A program made the translations under genes and the position numbers. A stretch of 64,000 nucleotides of DNA from Darksidea phi (Eukaryota; Ascomycota; Dothideomycetes; Pleosporales; Lentitheciaceae). The notes under the pieces are model-generated. The model was not told the DNA's origin and made no database searches. It was given only the letters and a program-made list of their open reading frames with translations. The DNA lies in contig JASJFT010000003.1 in the NCBI GenBank assembly GCA_030770425.1, forward strand, positions 62,001 to 126,000. The letters are read 5' to 3'. The stretch's first letter is position 1. Each line of letters starts with the position of its first letter. Positions 37,888 through 48,862 of the stretch are shown one piece after another.

Positions 37888-38196
37888 TTAGGCTACGTCT
37901 ACTTGCGGTTTCAACACAACGAAGTAAAGACGATTCAGATTGTTCCTCCACTGCATGTCTATGGGTGAATCGTTGAATGGTTCAGTTAAGCAAAATCCGA
38001 TTGCCTGTTTTAGAGAGCCAAGCTCTGCGTCGTCCAAGCGTACATCACCACCGCGAGCGGCTTTCACGACCAACTCCAGTGCTTGGTCGACAACAATCTC
38101 AGTTCTTTGGTGAATGTCTTTTGCGGCACCACTCCAGGAAGCTTTCGGGAAACGATATCGATAGCTGTGATCTTCCGAACCAAAAAGACATTGCGC
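37888..38196 (-). pseudogene. 3' gene fragment, unknown fungal protein
   Basis: A well-formed C-terminal coding stretch of about 102 codons ends at a stop at 37888 (LEYVVKAARGG-like text: LELVVKAARGGDVRLDDAEL, then DMQWRNNLNRLYFVVLKP). It begins after a plausible acceptor (tttctag) at 38197. Upstream, another protein-like stretch (GKDGFQSVLDG near 38245) exists in the same direction, but its phase does not fit and stops intervene. This suggests either missed introns or a decayed gene. The opposite strand also has a 230-codon frame, which I take as less protein-like. Function unknown. Confidence 0.35.
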
Positions 38197-41167
38197 CTAG
38201 AAACAAGTCATTATGTCGCGCACAGATTGAAAAATCTGAGGAAGAAGTGGTTTATGATACCGTCCAAAACGCTTTGGAAGCCATCTTTTCCAGTTCGGAC
38301 GCAAAGTTCTGCGTTTTTAGAACAGACAATACCAAGTTCTGCATTTCCAAGTCGCCACGCAGATCGATCCCATCAATCGATAGAGAAACCCTCAAACAAA
38401 AGCTTTCGAAAACTTCGCCACCTCTCTACAAGCCAGAATCGAATGAGCTTCAACCCTTGACATTAATATTAAGCGCATTTCCTACATTTAGGTTGTGTTT
38501 TGAGCTAGTCCAGGCATGCATGCTTCTTCTCCGAACCAGGTTATTCGCTGGCATCTGTGGGTGCCAGATACAATGTGGATCACGTCGTTACACGAGGGAA
38601 AATGATTCACGGTTCTGGTTTGAATATGGGTTCACCCTTGTCCACGTACAGCATCAGCAGCCCTCCTAGAAAGACCCAAGATTTGAAACAACGAAACCAA
38701 TATTAGGCGAGGTATCCGACCACTCTTGGTGTGAATACAACAGCATGCTTGGGAGTCCATTTATCCAGGCGACTTGGTCTCCTTCTTTAGAGATCCTACT
38801 AGGCACAAACATAATCAGAGTTCACATTGTTCAGACACGAGACTTCGTCTTACTGGTCTATTTAACCTAAAGGGGGGTAAAGATTCTATATTAATTATTG
38901 AAAACTTTATAATACGAAAAAGGATATTACTACTATTCCCTTAATTAAAGGGATACTAATATAACTATCTAAAGTAAAAGTCTATATTAAACTAGATATA
39001 TATTAAGTCTTTTACTATATTAAATTAAATCCTAATATAGAAACTATAAATATTATGTTCTATCTGTAATGGGCTAGCCAACGGCCATAAGGATAGCTGC
39101 TTCCTAGTCCATCCACCAAAAAGGTGAGCACGAATTGAATCAACAGGGATTCGTTCCGCGTAGCTAATAGATATTCGGCAGCCCCAGCCAGGCAGCGGTA
39201 GCCCCAGCGGCAGCCTGAGCCAGGCGGCCCGAGGTCCACGACCGAGGACCTAGGCCTAGCCTATTACACTATCTAGTTATATTATAAATGCTTGGCCAGA
39301 GCTGGGCCGATTATTCAGGGTAAAGCCCACGGCCAAAACCGCTGCCTGTGGTGACTACTTTTACCACAGACCGACTTTACTGTAGTATAATTAGCGGTAT
39401 TTATAGCGGACAATTAGAGCATAAAACACTTTAAAGTCGCCACCGACAGTAGGGAGGGCGGCTGACCCGCACCGGCTTGAGGGTTGTACTTGAGGTTTTA
39501 GGGTTATATTGGCGCGGGAAGGAGAATCAAGTGTATAGTTGCTATTGAATATAGACTCAGAGTCATTCCGGATATAGCCCTAGTTCAGCCTCAACTAGAT
39601 CTCGATGAGATCCACGCTTAGCCGGAACAAAATCCACTGTAGAGACTACAAGTACCTCCGGCCAAGATAAATACTTGCTACAATGGCCCCAGCACTTGTA
39701 ACACCAGTGATGATAGTATTTGCCTTGGTCCAACGGCTTACAGGTTCATTCGCTACTTCCATATTAGTAGAAAATTTCAAGCTCATTTTCTAAAACCACT
39801 TACGTAGGTGGACTTGCACCGTCAATCCCGAAATGATACCACATTCACCTATTTTATCCGCAAGTTCTATAGTCCCGGTTTCACGTTATAAACAGATTAC
39901 TTTTAGGTATTGAACAATGTTTTTTAACGGGGGTTATGACTTACGCTCATCACCATCTTGTAGTGTATAAGTTCCAGCCTCTGTCCCCTTCTCTAGCTCA
40001 CGGAATCGTAAGACTGACATAGCGAATGATAACAAGAAGTATAGGATTAAGGAAGATTCTAACTTCGGTGAATAGCTTAGAAAAGGATTAAGCCAAACTA
40101 GTGATCATCAATCTTTGTACGAAATCTCAGATCGAAATTGTATGTGTGGGATGTAGAGGCACTTGATACTCATAAATACTCTCTGTAAAGCTGGGAGGGA
40201 CCAGGACAGATAACACCTCGTTCTCTAATTGGTTGTCGTCAGCTGGCCTTGCATTAACTTGCAGTTGAATACGAAGACACGTCATAGCTACTTCCCAAAA
40301 CGGATTTTACAAATGTACGGCAAAACACTAATACCTCAAGTATTGAAGTGGTGTCATATCCATCTGAATCGCTGTCGAACTTCATGCTCAACAAAGGAGA
40401 GAAAAGAAAAGCCTTACACTGCTGTATGTGACAAGCTGTATAGCTGGTCAGGGCCTCGCATTTGCAGGGCGTTTCTAGCATCGTGCGCCTCTTAATCGGC
40501 AGCGCACTGGCCGAGGCGCGTTCATCGACAGCCCGTCGCTCTGCGCTCACGAGGCAGACGAGGGGATCCTCATCTGCTTCCGTTCTTCTGCCTCTTCTCT
40601 ATCTCTACTTTCTTTGTCTCGTGCGTTGGGCTGCAACCGTCTCATGCGTTCGGCTGCTTCATCGGTCCATTGATACAATTGGGCGATAGTACGATAAGGC
40701 TAGTATACGGATCCAGCTATTTTTTTGGGCGTGGATTTATCATGCAGACAAGTTGATCAGCTGAATCATCCTGTACCAATGGCGAGCAGGTCGCCCTTCC
40801 TAGAACGGTGTGATTTCGCTAAACCCGGAACCTTATTCGAGGCGTAGTCAGCCCAATATCAATACGATTCGGCCACGTAGATGATCAATCTTCACCGTGC
40901 ATCCGGTCAACCTACTCAGCTTGCTGACAATGACCTTATAATTTCTACTATAGCAAGGTCTGTGCCGGTGCGGGTTGGCCGCCCTCTCTGCGCTTGATGG
41001 TGAATTGCCACCGCTGCCAGCGCCTCATGCTGGCAATCAAGTCGAGGCTACACATTTCCCAAGTACCCTCTGTGTACACGCCTCGCACAGCTATCAAAGA
41101 ATATGGTAATGCTGTAATTAGAAGGCCTAGCAGTGTTGTTCTCTTATATCCTGAGGGATAAGACTCC
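38197..41167. other. AT-rich accessory sequence with repeat debris
   Basis: About 3 kb without a supportable gene. 38880-39065 is strongly AT-rich, with runs of TA, and looks RIP-altered. 39180-39260 is by contrast GC-rich with repeated cagccccagc-like units. Short frames here have no motifs. Confidence 0.5.
38880..39065. repeat. AT-rich RIP-like tract
   Basis: About 185 nt dominated by TA, AA and TT steps with very few CA or TG. It fits a RIP-mutated repeat remnant. No element type can be named. Confidence 0.45.
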
Positions 41168-42970
41168 TTATATCTGGTGCATCTGGTGCATGAGAGATGC
41201 GTAATGCTTGGAGCACGCCATAGTAGGATGTGCCGGACCAAGCACATGCTGGTATCCGCTGCTCGCCCTCTCATACAGCGTACAAGCAGCTACATATCGA
41301 TTCTATTGATGGAAGAAAAAAGCGAGGCAGTATACGCTGGTCAGCGTGTCGGGGTGGTCCTTCCCCAGCGCCTTCTCTCTCCCCTGCAGCGCCCGCCGGT
41401 TCATCTCATCTGCCGCCTCGTGCTTCCCCTGATACTGTAGCACCCTCGCCAGGATGCTCACGCTCGTTACCGTACAAAGATCATTGTGCCCTGATTCCCT
41501 CTCCCTCGTCTTGACCGCACTGACCGCCAAACTCTCTACCTTCGTGTGCAACCCTTTCGCCCACATGTACCATACAGCATTGCTCAGCACTTGTGCTCAG
41601 CTCCCTAGTGATTCTATGTCACCCTACTCGCTCCCAAATATCGGCTCTACGTGCGGAAGTAGCACCTAGCACTTCGTCCAGTTCTCGTACTGCTCAGCAG
41701 GGAACTCTCTTGCTACCAACACAACAAACTTCCGTCGCCACCGCTCCACCTCGTTGAATGACGACAGCCAGACCCTCGTGCGAAACTGCACTAGATTATA
41801 CATTTCACAAGATTGAAGAAGCTCATCAGCGACAGCAAATCTACAGCCGACGGCCGCTCCTTGCGGATCTGCTCAAATGATATCTGCCACGTGGTGACCA
41901 CTGCGTTCGACGCTCTCTCATCCCGGCGAAGGTCGCCAGCACCCCCGTTGAGCAGGCTGGTTCTTTTCATATCGTTCTTCCGGAATTCGGCTAGGTACCG
42001 CGATACTATCATTCGAGGTGCTCTTCGGTTAATATATGCGACCGCCTAGCTGATAACAAGAGCTATGCGATCGAGGGCGTAGACCAAGTCTGCCATGCCG
42101 CCTTCGTCGGCCACGTTTTCGAGCTTATCCCTGAGGAGCTGCAAAGCTTGGTTTTTATCCATCGCCCGCATTTCTTTGGTAATTTGCTGCTGCCTACCAG
42201 TCGTACTACCGCATCCTTGCTTCGTGAGGTGACGAGGATGGATTCATTGCGGCTCTAAGGCAGGAACACCGCCCACAGTGCCGGCACGTTCTCGGAGTCG
42301 TGCGCATGCTTTCGCTTCGGATAGAACACCTCCACGTTGTCCGCATTGTCTAGCACTATGGTCCATCGCCCGTTGGTCTCGTCGCATAGCCAATCCCTGA
42401 CTAGCTTGAGCGTATCAGTATTCGGATCTTGTCGACCAGGCAGCTCGAGTCTATCGGCGATGTCTCTGTATGCTTCCTCGAACCGCGCCCTGGTGCTCGC
42501 GTGCACCCAGAACGCCCAGGTCTGGGGCGACGCTGCCCGCACATCATGGCAGTACTGGATGGCGAGTTGCGATTTCCTATTGCGCCATCAAACCTGTAGA
42601 GTGCCTGAATAAACATGTCTTCCATACCCAACGCCGCCGAAGCCTACAAGGGCGGCGCGACTGCCTGGTGCTGAGCAGCTCTCACGGATCCAGGCAAGGA
42701 TATCCGGACGATTTACAAAGTCGGGGTCTTTGGCGAACGGGACGGTCGAGAAGGGCTCGGGATTCCGCTTTTGCCATAGATTCTGTTAGCTGCGCGCGGG
42801 TGGGGAGGAGGGCCGAGCTGTACAGTCTGTCAGGCTAGATCCTCCGATGTTGAAGTACATCGTCCTACCGGGCCCGCAGTACGGGGTAGGGATAGCAACA
42901 TGGGCGTCGATGGCCTCGTGGGACGCGCTGCCCATCCTTGGCCCTGGAACCACGGTTCTTGCAGCGTGTA
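41168..42970 (-). pseudogene. NB-ARC/TPR (NLR-like) receptor pseudogene
   Basis: Remnant of a fungal NLR-type allorecognition or immune receptor. Reading the minus strand: RPDILAWIRESC, then the P-loop GFGGVG-KSQLAIQY split by a 51-nt intron (42577-42627), then TWAFWVHASTRARFEEAY, the Walker B-like RWTIVLDNADN, SILVTSRSK, and later TPR units of the kinesin-light-chain type (EAADEMNRRALQGREKALG, HPDTLTSVYCLA). It is dead: in-frame stops lie at 42255-42257, 42046-42048, 41666-41668, 41625-41627, 41598-41600 and 41303-41305. There is also a frameshift near 42190 and a deletion near 41810 that removes part of the region between the NB-ARC and TPR domains. Homologous protein-like text continues past the last stop to 41168. 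Five stops are TAG and one is TGA, as expected from C-to-T/G-to-A changes at CAG, CAA or TGG codons. The N-terminal effector domain is not identifiable. Confidence 0.85.
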
Positions 42971-44878
42971 GCAAACATGCGGCGAGGAGAGTATGCAGTG
43001 TTGTGTCGCTCAGCCGCGTGTCGGTGTAAGTGTAAGCTGGGCCGAGCCTCGTGTAGCCATAATCGTAGCCTCAGCCTTAGCTATATCTCCAGCCTAAGCC
43101 CCGCTCTCAGTTGGGTCTTAGTGCTAACGTGTTTTATCGGTCACCGGGAATTATCAGTCACTAAGAAGCCCTAACGTGTTCTATAAGCGAGCGGCGTACA
43201 CAAGTGAGCGCCGTACCCTACCAATTTTCTATACCTAAAGGCCACGTAGTTCAATAACGTATTAGAAATCTATCAATATAATAGCTATTCTGATTCAAGT
43301 AGCATCTATAGTAGCCTTCTTACACGTTCGTAAGTTATATCTAGGTTCCCTATAGCGCGTACAGCGCGTTGAAGCCTATTACCTTATATACGATAATAGA
43401 GCTGTAGAGCTGGATATAGTACGGTCGATCGTGAGAGATTCTTACGATAGACGAGGGATCTTCCTAGTTATAAAACCTATATAGGTACTCTATATTCCTA
43501 ATGTAATAAAGCTTAATAAGCCATTTCCTCATTCCAATGTCTACGCCAAAGGAGGTAGTGTAAGGAGCTTCGTTTATTCTAAATTTAGTACACCACTTTT
43601 ATAAACGAAGGAAAGAATAGAAAATGTCTTCGGGACTAGTGGTACATTGTGAAGGGTGATGGATCTAAACCACCAGCGGCTGGGGCGGCGGGGAGGGGTA
43701 CCCCCTATATCAAGCAACTCTTCTAGGTATATCGACACCACTACACCATCTATCCAACCGCCGTAGGTAATTACGCACTAATTATGCTTTTCTACGTCCT
43801 TCGATATTGTTACTAGACCTACCGCGTTCACTGTTCTCTTGTTGTCCGACGACTAGTTCCACTAGATAGATATGGAAGGCGGCGTGTGCCTGCGTATAGC
43901 GAGTGTTTGGGTAGGAATATGAGTGTCGCTAGCTAGTTAAGACGAGAAAGGCGCTGAATTTTGCTCATGTAATTCCCATACAAAGGAAGCATCGTTAAAT
44001 GTCTACGGCAGCGCATCGACGAGCGCTTTGCGTTTGACTCTGTACTGGTCGTTGCAAGTAAACAGGATTGAGGAGCACTTGAAACATACAGAACAAGTGG
44101 TAGTGACGGTTAAGAAGATATAACGCTAAACGCATTAATGTTAGAATCTGCTATAGTGTTTGTGAGACTTTGTTAGGTTAATAGAAAGGGCAAATTTGGC
44201 AAACTACTTAGGCAGCACAGGGAAGAATATAGGCTCTATGGGCACCACGACAAGTCGCATACTCTGCAAGCTTTCGGTAACTACATGTACAGATTTAGAT
44301 TTCCTAGTCGCTCATAAAGACTATGCATGCTTCCCACATATACAGTCGCGGCAAAAAAGGCGTACAATACAAAGTCTATGGCAAAGGGAGCAGCTTTCGA
44401 TAAGATAAAGAATCGTCTCCGACCCCATATAGGAACATCTCCTCAAGCATTGATGGCTTGAGGATGATGGTGTAAATCGCGTCAAGGCAATAGGAAAGCC
44501 TATGGAGGCTAAACACACTGCGCTCTTTAGCTCGTTAGTTGTTTCTAAGTTGTGAATTCAGAGTAGGTGTCTTGCATTCTAAACGAACCTGGGGAGATAA
44601 AGTAAGTCATCACTCCCGGACCGCGGTTCCGTCGTACCGTGACCCCCAAGGTGGCCACTAGTACGCATTAACATGCATTTTATGAGAGATATCCCTACAG
44701 CTTCAAAAGAATTAGTCCCGTGGGAGAAACCCGAGCCAGGGTATAGAACGTAAGGGGGGTTACGGCGATGGATTGAGACATGGTGAGTCGACTGGGACCG
44801 CATGAATCAGTTCTGGTGGAATGGGACGCCTACGCTGAAGCACGGTCATGCATACAAGAGCTTAACTGAGTACTTTAA
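42971..44878. other. AT-rich, repeat-bearing spacer between pseudogenes
   Basis: About 1.9 kb. It holds the RIP-altered tract at 43201-43520 and short frames without motifs. The upstream part of the HET pseudogene may be buried in 44580-44878 but cannot be read. Confidence 0.5.
43201..43520 (+). repeat. RIP-altered repeat copy
   Basis: AT-rich tract with few CA or TG steps. Positions 43390-43412 (23 nt) are identical to the complement of 46130-46152 inside the HET insertion; flanking bases also match apart from C/T differences. So this is another, inverted copy of the same repeat family. Confidence 0.65.
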
Positions 44879-47205
44879 ATGGCGAAGAACAGCGGGGTCA
44901 AGAATGCATACAGCCGAGAGTGGTTCCGTTGGCTATGGACTGTGCAAGAGTTGGTTCTTGCGAAGGTGGCGGCGCTCCACTATGGCCTACACCATATGAA
45001 ATGGAATACCTTTGGCTGTACGACCGACTTCCTCCGGGCGGCGCAAAACGAGAAAAGGCTACTCGACAGCACGACCTCTGATCACTTTGAGAGAGCCGGA
45101 ACGATTGCCAATAATAGGTACCACCACGGCGACATCAACGAAGGACGACTAACCATGACCTTTAACAGTTATCAACACTTCGGCATATACATGGCCATGC
45201 CCCCTCCCCCAGGAGCTTGGGCCACTACCCGGCGTGACGTCACGTTGGCTCCTGGGCTGGCTGTGTTTTTCGCGATTCTAATTACCTTATCATATTTTAA
45301 TATTTCGATATCTTATATTAATAGTATAGGTAGTAACTATACGATAATAATAGCCCCTAATTTACTAATGATATATATAGATAGTTAAACGCGCCGATAA
45401 CGCCGGACCTCCTACCCCCTACGCTATCGTTCGTATCGTATCTACTATAGATACTAGCTCTATCTTCTACGTTAGGTATTAGCTCCCTTAATAGCTTACT
45501 AAGAAGGCCTTTTTCTCTATTCTTAACTATCTTCCCTATATAAGCCTCTCTTCTAGCCTACGTAGACGGTATAACTACCTCTCGATGGAACGCCTATCCT
45601 CGTTATATAGGTCGTTAGATAGGAATATATTATAGGTAACTACTAATAGCTATATAAGAATCCTATCGCCGCTCGTTCCCTTAAATATATCTAATATATA
45701 GTTAGTTTTATATTAATAGTTATTATAATGGAGGAATCCTATCAATAGTACCTCCTACCTGTAGCGGCGGGGATACTCTACCGTAATATTCTAAAGGTTT
45801 AGAGCGCTGTACTCGAATAGCCTATTATACTCTAGTTTATTCTACTAAAGGACTAGGCGAACGATGGTTAGTAAAGATATATAGTTAGTAGGTGTTAATA
45901 TAAGGAAGCTGGCTGGGTATAAGAGAGGGATGTAAGGAAGCTAGCTGAGAAAGAGATAGATATAAGTGGGATACTGGTATTATCGTAAGTAAGTTTTATA
46001 CTATAGGCGGTAGTATAGGTGTGCTAACTTATCGCTACCGCTGTTGGTCTCCCAACGCTCTGTAGTTCGGTAGTATATGTTATTTCTCGTCGCCTTAATG
46101 TTCGAAATATTACCTCGTCGTACTGTGTACAGCTCTACAGCTCTATTATCGTGTATAAGGTGTGGGTAAAGCACCTCTACTGTGTTTCGTGCGGACCTTA
46201 TAAAGAGACTCCCACTATACAAATCCAAATCAAATACATGGCCATGCTGCGCCGCCAGTCATTCGCCGATGACAAAGACCGCGTGCACGGGCTGATCGGG
46301 CTGCGCCCGTCCGTATATGATGCATTGGAAGAGCAGGCAATCAACGGATTCCTCAACATCAAACAGACTACACCAAGGAGCCATTTAGTGCCTACTGTGA
46401 GTCGGCCGTGGAAATGATGGCGAATGGGGATGTCAATTTCATTTTGACGCTGGCGTGTGGCAGCGCGATCTCGTCGTATAGGTCGACGGCATGGTATTTC
46501 ACAATGGCGATCCTAAGGGAAGAAAGGCTGCTGGGAGGACGATTCTCACTCTGAATACTTCCGCAAAGTCGTCTCGACATCTTCGGCGCTCTTCCACGAG
46601 GTTCAATTCGCCGGCCTGTGGCCGGTACGCGAGGACATGTTTGCCGGATTCGCAAGAACCCTACTCGTAGACGGATCCGGTCCGTCATGCCGAAGTCTGC
46701 TTAATCGCATGCAGAATGCCTCTAAGACTCAAAACAGAGAAGCCTCGCCCCGTGTCAGGCCATACACTGACACGGACCGGCCGGTGGATTTCATGGTCGC
46801 GCACCTATCGTGGAAGGCGCGATTCGGGAATACACCAAGTGTCCCAGTCTGACCCTCTGGCTTGTTCGTTCGAACGAAGACTGCGCGCGGTGGGACACGC
46901 GAAGGAAATTTGCGGATTGATACATCGTCGCCAAAGTACGCGGCCGTCATGCCCAACAAGCAGGAGATTGAGAAGTAGTCTGTCTGAGACTCTGGAGGGC
47001 CATACCTTTTTCGTCTCGTCCAAGCTAAACTACATTTGCCTCACATCGCTCATTGCCAAAGCTGGCGATACGATGGCTTTCATCGATTCGGTTCGTGTTC
47101 CTGTCCTTCCAAGGCACGCGGCGGGAAGCGCGGAACGGTTTATGGTTTTAGGTCTGTTATGTCCACGGTGTCATACATGGCGAGACTGCTAATCAAGAAG
47201 GGTAG
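44879..47205 (+). pseudogene. HET-domain (heterokaryon incompatibility) pseudogene
   Basis: Remnant of a vegetative-incompatibility gene. The left part reads REWFRWLWTVQELVLAK, the classic HET-domain 'R.WF.R.W.vQE' segment, then KWNTFGCTTDFLRAAQNEK. The right part begins at 46248 with RRQSFADDKDRVHGLIGLRP, the HET 'A.D.rDkvygllgl' segment, which normally follows directly. Between them lies an insertion of about 1 kb (45201-46233). Downstream the frame shifts near 46365 (apparent loss of one base in a CC pair) into DYTKEPFSAYCESAVEMM. Further pieces of the C-terminal region are FFVSSKLNYICLTSLI and, after another shift, CYVHGVIHGE ending at the stop 47203-47205. The start of the HET domain (the Y.ALSYVWG part) is not found. 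The gene is non-functional as it stands. Confidence 0.82.
45187..46247. mobile_element. Insertion of about 1.03 kb in the HET gene, with 14-bp direct repeats
   Basis: The 14-mer atacatggccatgc occurs at 45187-45200 and 46234-46247, exactly at the two edges of the interrupted HET frame (Ile/Tyr-Met-Ala-Met). It looks like a target-site duplication. The insert starts with a GC-rich part holding a 9-bp inverted repeat (cccaggagc 45208-45216, gctcctggg 45248-45256) around gtgacgtcac. From about 45290 it becomes AT-rich and RIP-altered. The right end is A-rich (aaatccaaatcaa). No terminal inverted repeats and no transposase are visible. A variable-length duplication plus an A-rich end suggests a non-LTR or SINE-like element, but this is inference. 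Confidence 0.72.
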
Positions 47206-47689
47206 TATATATGTTTGATTTTACTATGAAGAACGAGCTCCACTGGGACCAGTCCTTAGGATTGTCTGGATATACACCAACTGTATGCGTGAATGGGACC
47301 GGGGTCATTTTCAAGTTGAGCATTAAAAGCACGCGCCACGCCCTCTTTCATGAGGCTCGGGCCGTTGCCCTCGCAGCCGTGCCGTGATGTGAGCCTCAGG
47401 CAACGATTGCAACCAACAACCTTCTTGCGTTTCAAGGTGTTCGGGACGAAATACGTTTTTACGTCACCTTTTTGGGTTATTCCGCGAGTTTGACGACGCG
47501 ATGGCTGCTACTCATCCGAGCGTTAAAAGCACCTAGACCTTTAGTGCAATCTGCAAAGATGCCTGGGGATAAGCAGATGTAACAGAATGGGTGCGCTTAT
47601 GTTAGCCGAAGGGCAACACGTCCGCAGCACACATTAACGCCGGGGCGTGGGGTATATAATATCTTGAGTCATACAAGCAGAACAAAACC
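47206..47689. other. Intergenic
   Basis: 480 nt marking the end of the decayed compartment. Base composition returns to balanced. Nothing recognised. Confidence 0.45.
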
Positions 47690-48862
47690 TCAGATATCCG
47701 CTGTCTCCGAATCACTCCCGAGAACACCATCCTCCTTCTCTCTCGCCTTCGACCTCTTCGCCTTTGCATTCTCGGCGGCGGTGGTACTAACTGCTCGTTT
47801 CCTCCTTCTCGCCTTATTGCTGGCGGTAGACGAAGGCGTAGAAACGTCTGCAGCAAGATCCTCGGGCAAGAACTTGCCGGTACCGTTTGCCTCTCGGACC
47901 AACGAGGTGTAGAGTTCGTGGACGGCGAGTTGGCCGGCGCTGACTTCCAGCATGTTGGAGTCTTCCGGGTCGATGGCGGTGTCGGGGGCGTTGAGCTTGA
48001 GGCGATCGGTGCCGAGGGCAAAACTGCCGCAGGTTATGCGGGAGATATGGACCTTCGGGTGGGATATGTCCAAAGCGAGATGTTTCCTTAGATAGATTGC
48101 GAGTGCAGTAGTGAAGGGCTTCTCTTTTCCATCTTTGAGCGTTTTGCCTCGGCTGACAAAGCCAGGGACATCGCGACCGGCTATCGTTATGTCCAAATGC
48201 CTTAGCAAGTTTGTAGCATTTGGAAAGGTGAGCTGGACATGCACCTGGCGTATCGCATCGTATATCGCCTGTGCCGAGGTGCTAGTAGATGACTGGCGAA
48301 AGTAGGTTTCAAGGCCCGAGGTGATGAACGCGGATGGGAGTCTCAACGGCGCGATATGGGCATCGAAGCTCGTCCGAAGATAGTTGAGGAAGATGTCCCG
48401 TATCGCGGCCGGCATCTTGACCAATAATAGGGGGAGTGATGTAAACCCCTCCGGCGACGCTGTGATGCCAGGCTCGCGCAGCAAGAGGGCGTTGCAAGAC
48501 TGTTTCTCGTACTCCAGATTCACCTCGACTCCCCGCGCCTGCTCCACCGTCGTTGCCGTTGATATTTGTGACGCCTCAGGGCCAAGCAGTTGCCGATGAC
48601 GATCAATCCACGCATCCTCGTCGCCAATCATGTCCCAATTGCACTCCGCCAGCGGGCCCAGACTCGGCAACGCGTCCTCACTCCCCGCGAAGTCGACCTC
48701 GACCCCGCGCACATTGTCGCCCTTGAGCTGTTCCCGGAGCCGTTTCGCGTGTGTTCGGAGGCTGGATTCGTGGAGGAGCGGGGTATCTCCATGGTGCAGG
48801 GGAGAGACGCGGTAGAGGAGGTAGGTCCGGTTGTAGAGGGGGTATGGGGGGATCTCGGCCAT
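47690..48862 (-). CDS. fta1: Kinetochore protein Fta1/CENP-L
   Basis: Subunit of the inner-kinetochore CCAN (Sim4 complex), the fungal CENP-L orthologue. Single exon, 390 aa. The N terminus PPYPLYNRTYLLYRVSPLHH followed by LREQLKGDNVRGVEV is the signature of the Fta1 family. The central part (RDIFLNYLRTSFDAHIAPL, QVHVQLTFPNATNLLRHLDI) forms the conserved alpha/beta core. A C-terminal basic tail (NKARRRKRAVS, AKAKRSKAREKE) looks like a bipartite nuclear signal. The start ATG at 48862 matches the family. It is head-to-head with hsp88, with 449 bp between the starts. Confidence 0.86.
   Translation of the reverse strand: MAEIPPYPLYNRTYLLYRVSPLHHGDTPLLHESSLRTHAKRLREQLKGDNVRGVEVDFAGSEDALPSLGPLAECNWDMIGDEDAWIDRHRQLLGPEASQISTATTVEQARGVEVNLEYEKQSCNALLLREPGITASPEGFTSLPLLLVKMPAAIRDIFLNYLRTSFDAHIAPLRLPSAFITSGLETYFRQSSTSTSAQAIYDAIRQVHVQLTFPNATNLLRHLDITIAGRDVPGFVSRGKTLKDGKEKPFTTALAIYLRKHLALDISHPKVHISRITCGSFALGTDRLKLNAPDTAIDPEDSNMLEVSAGQLAVHELYTSLVREANGTGKFLPEDLAADVSTPSSTASNKARRRKRAVSTTAAENAKAKRSKAREKEDGVLGSDSETADI

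Noticed and set aside
45187..46247. Reading the HET insertion as a very large intron
   Set aside because: Its edges are a 14-bp direct repeat, not splice sites, and its body is RIP-altered repeat sequence with another copy nearby.
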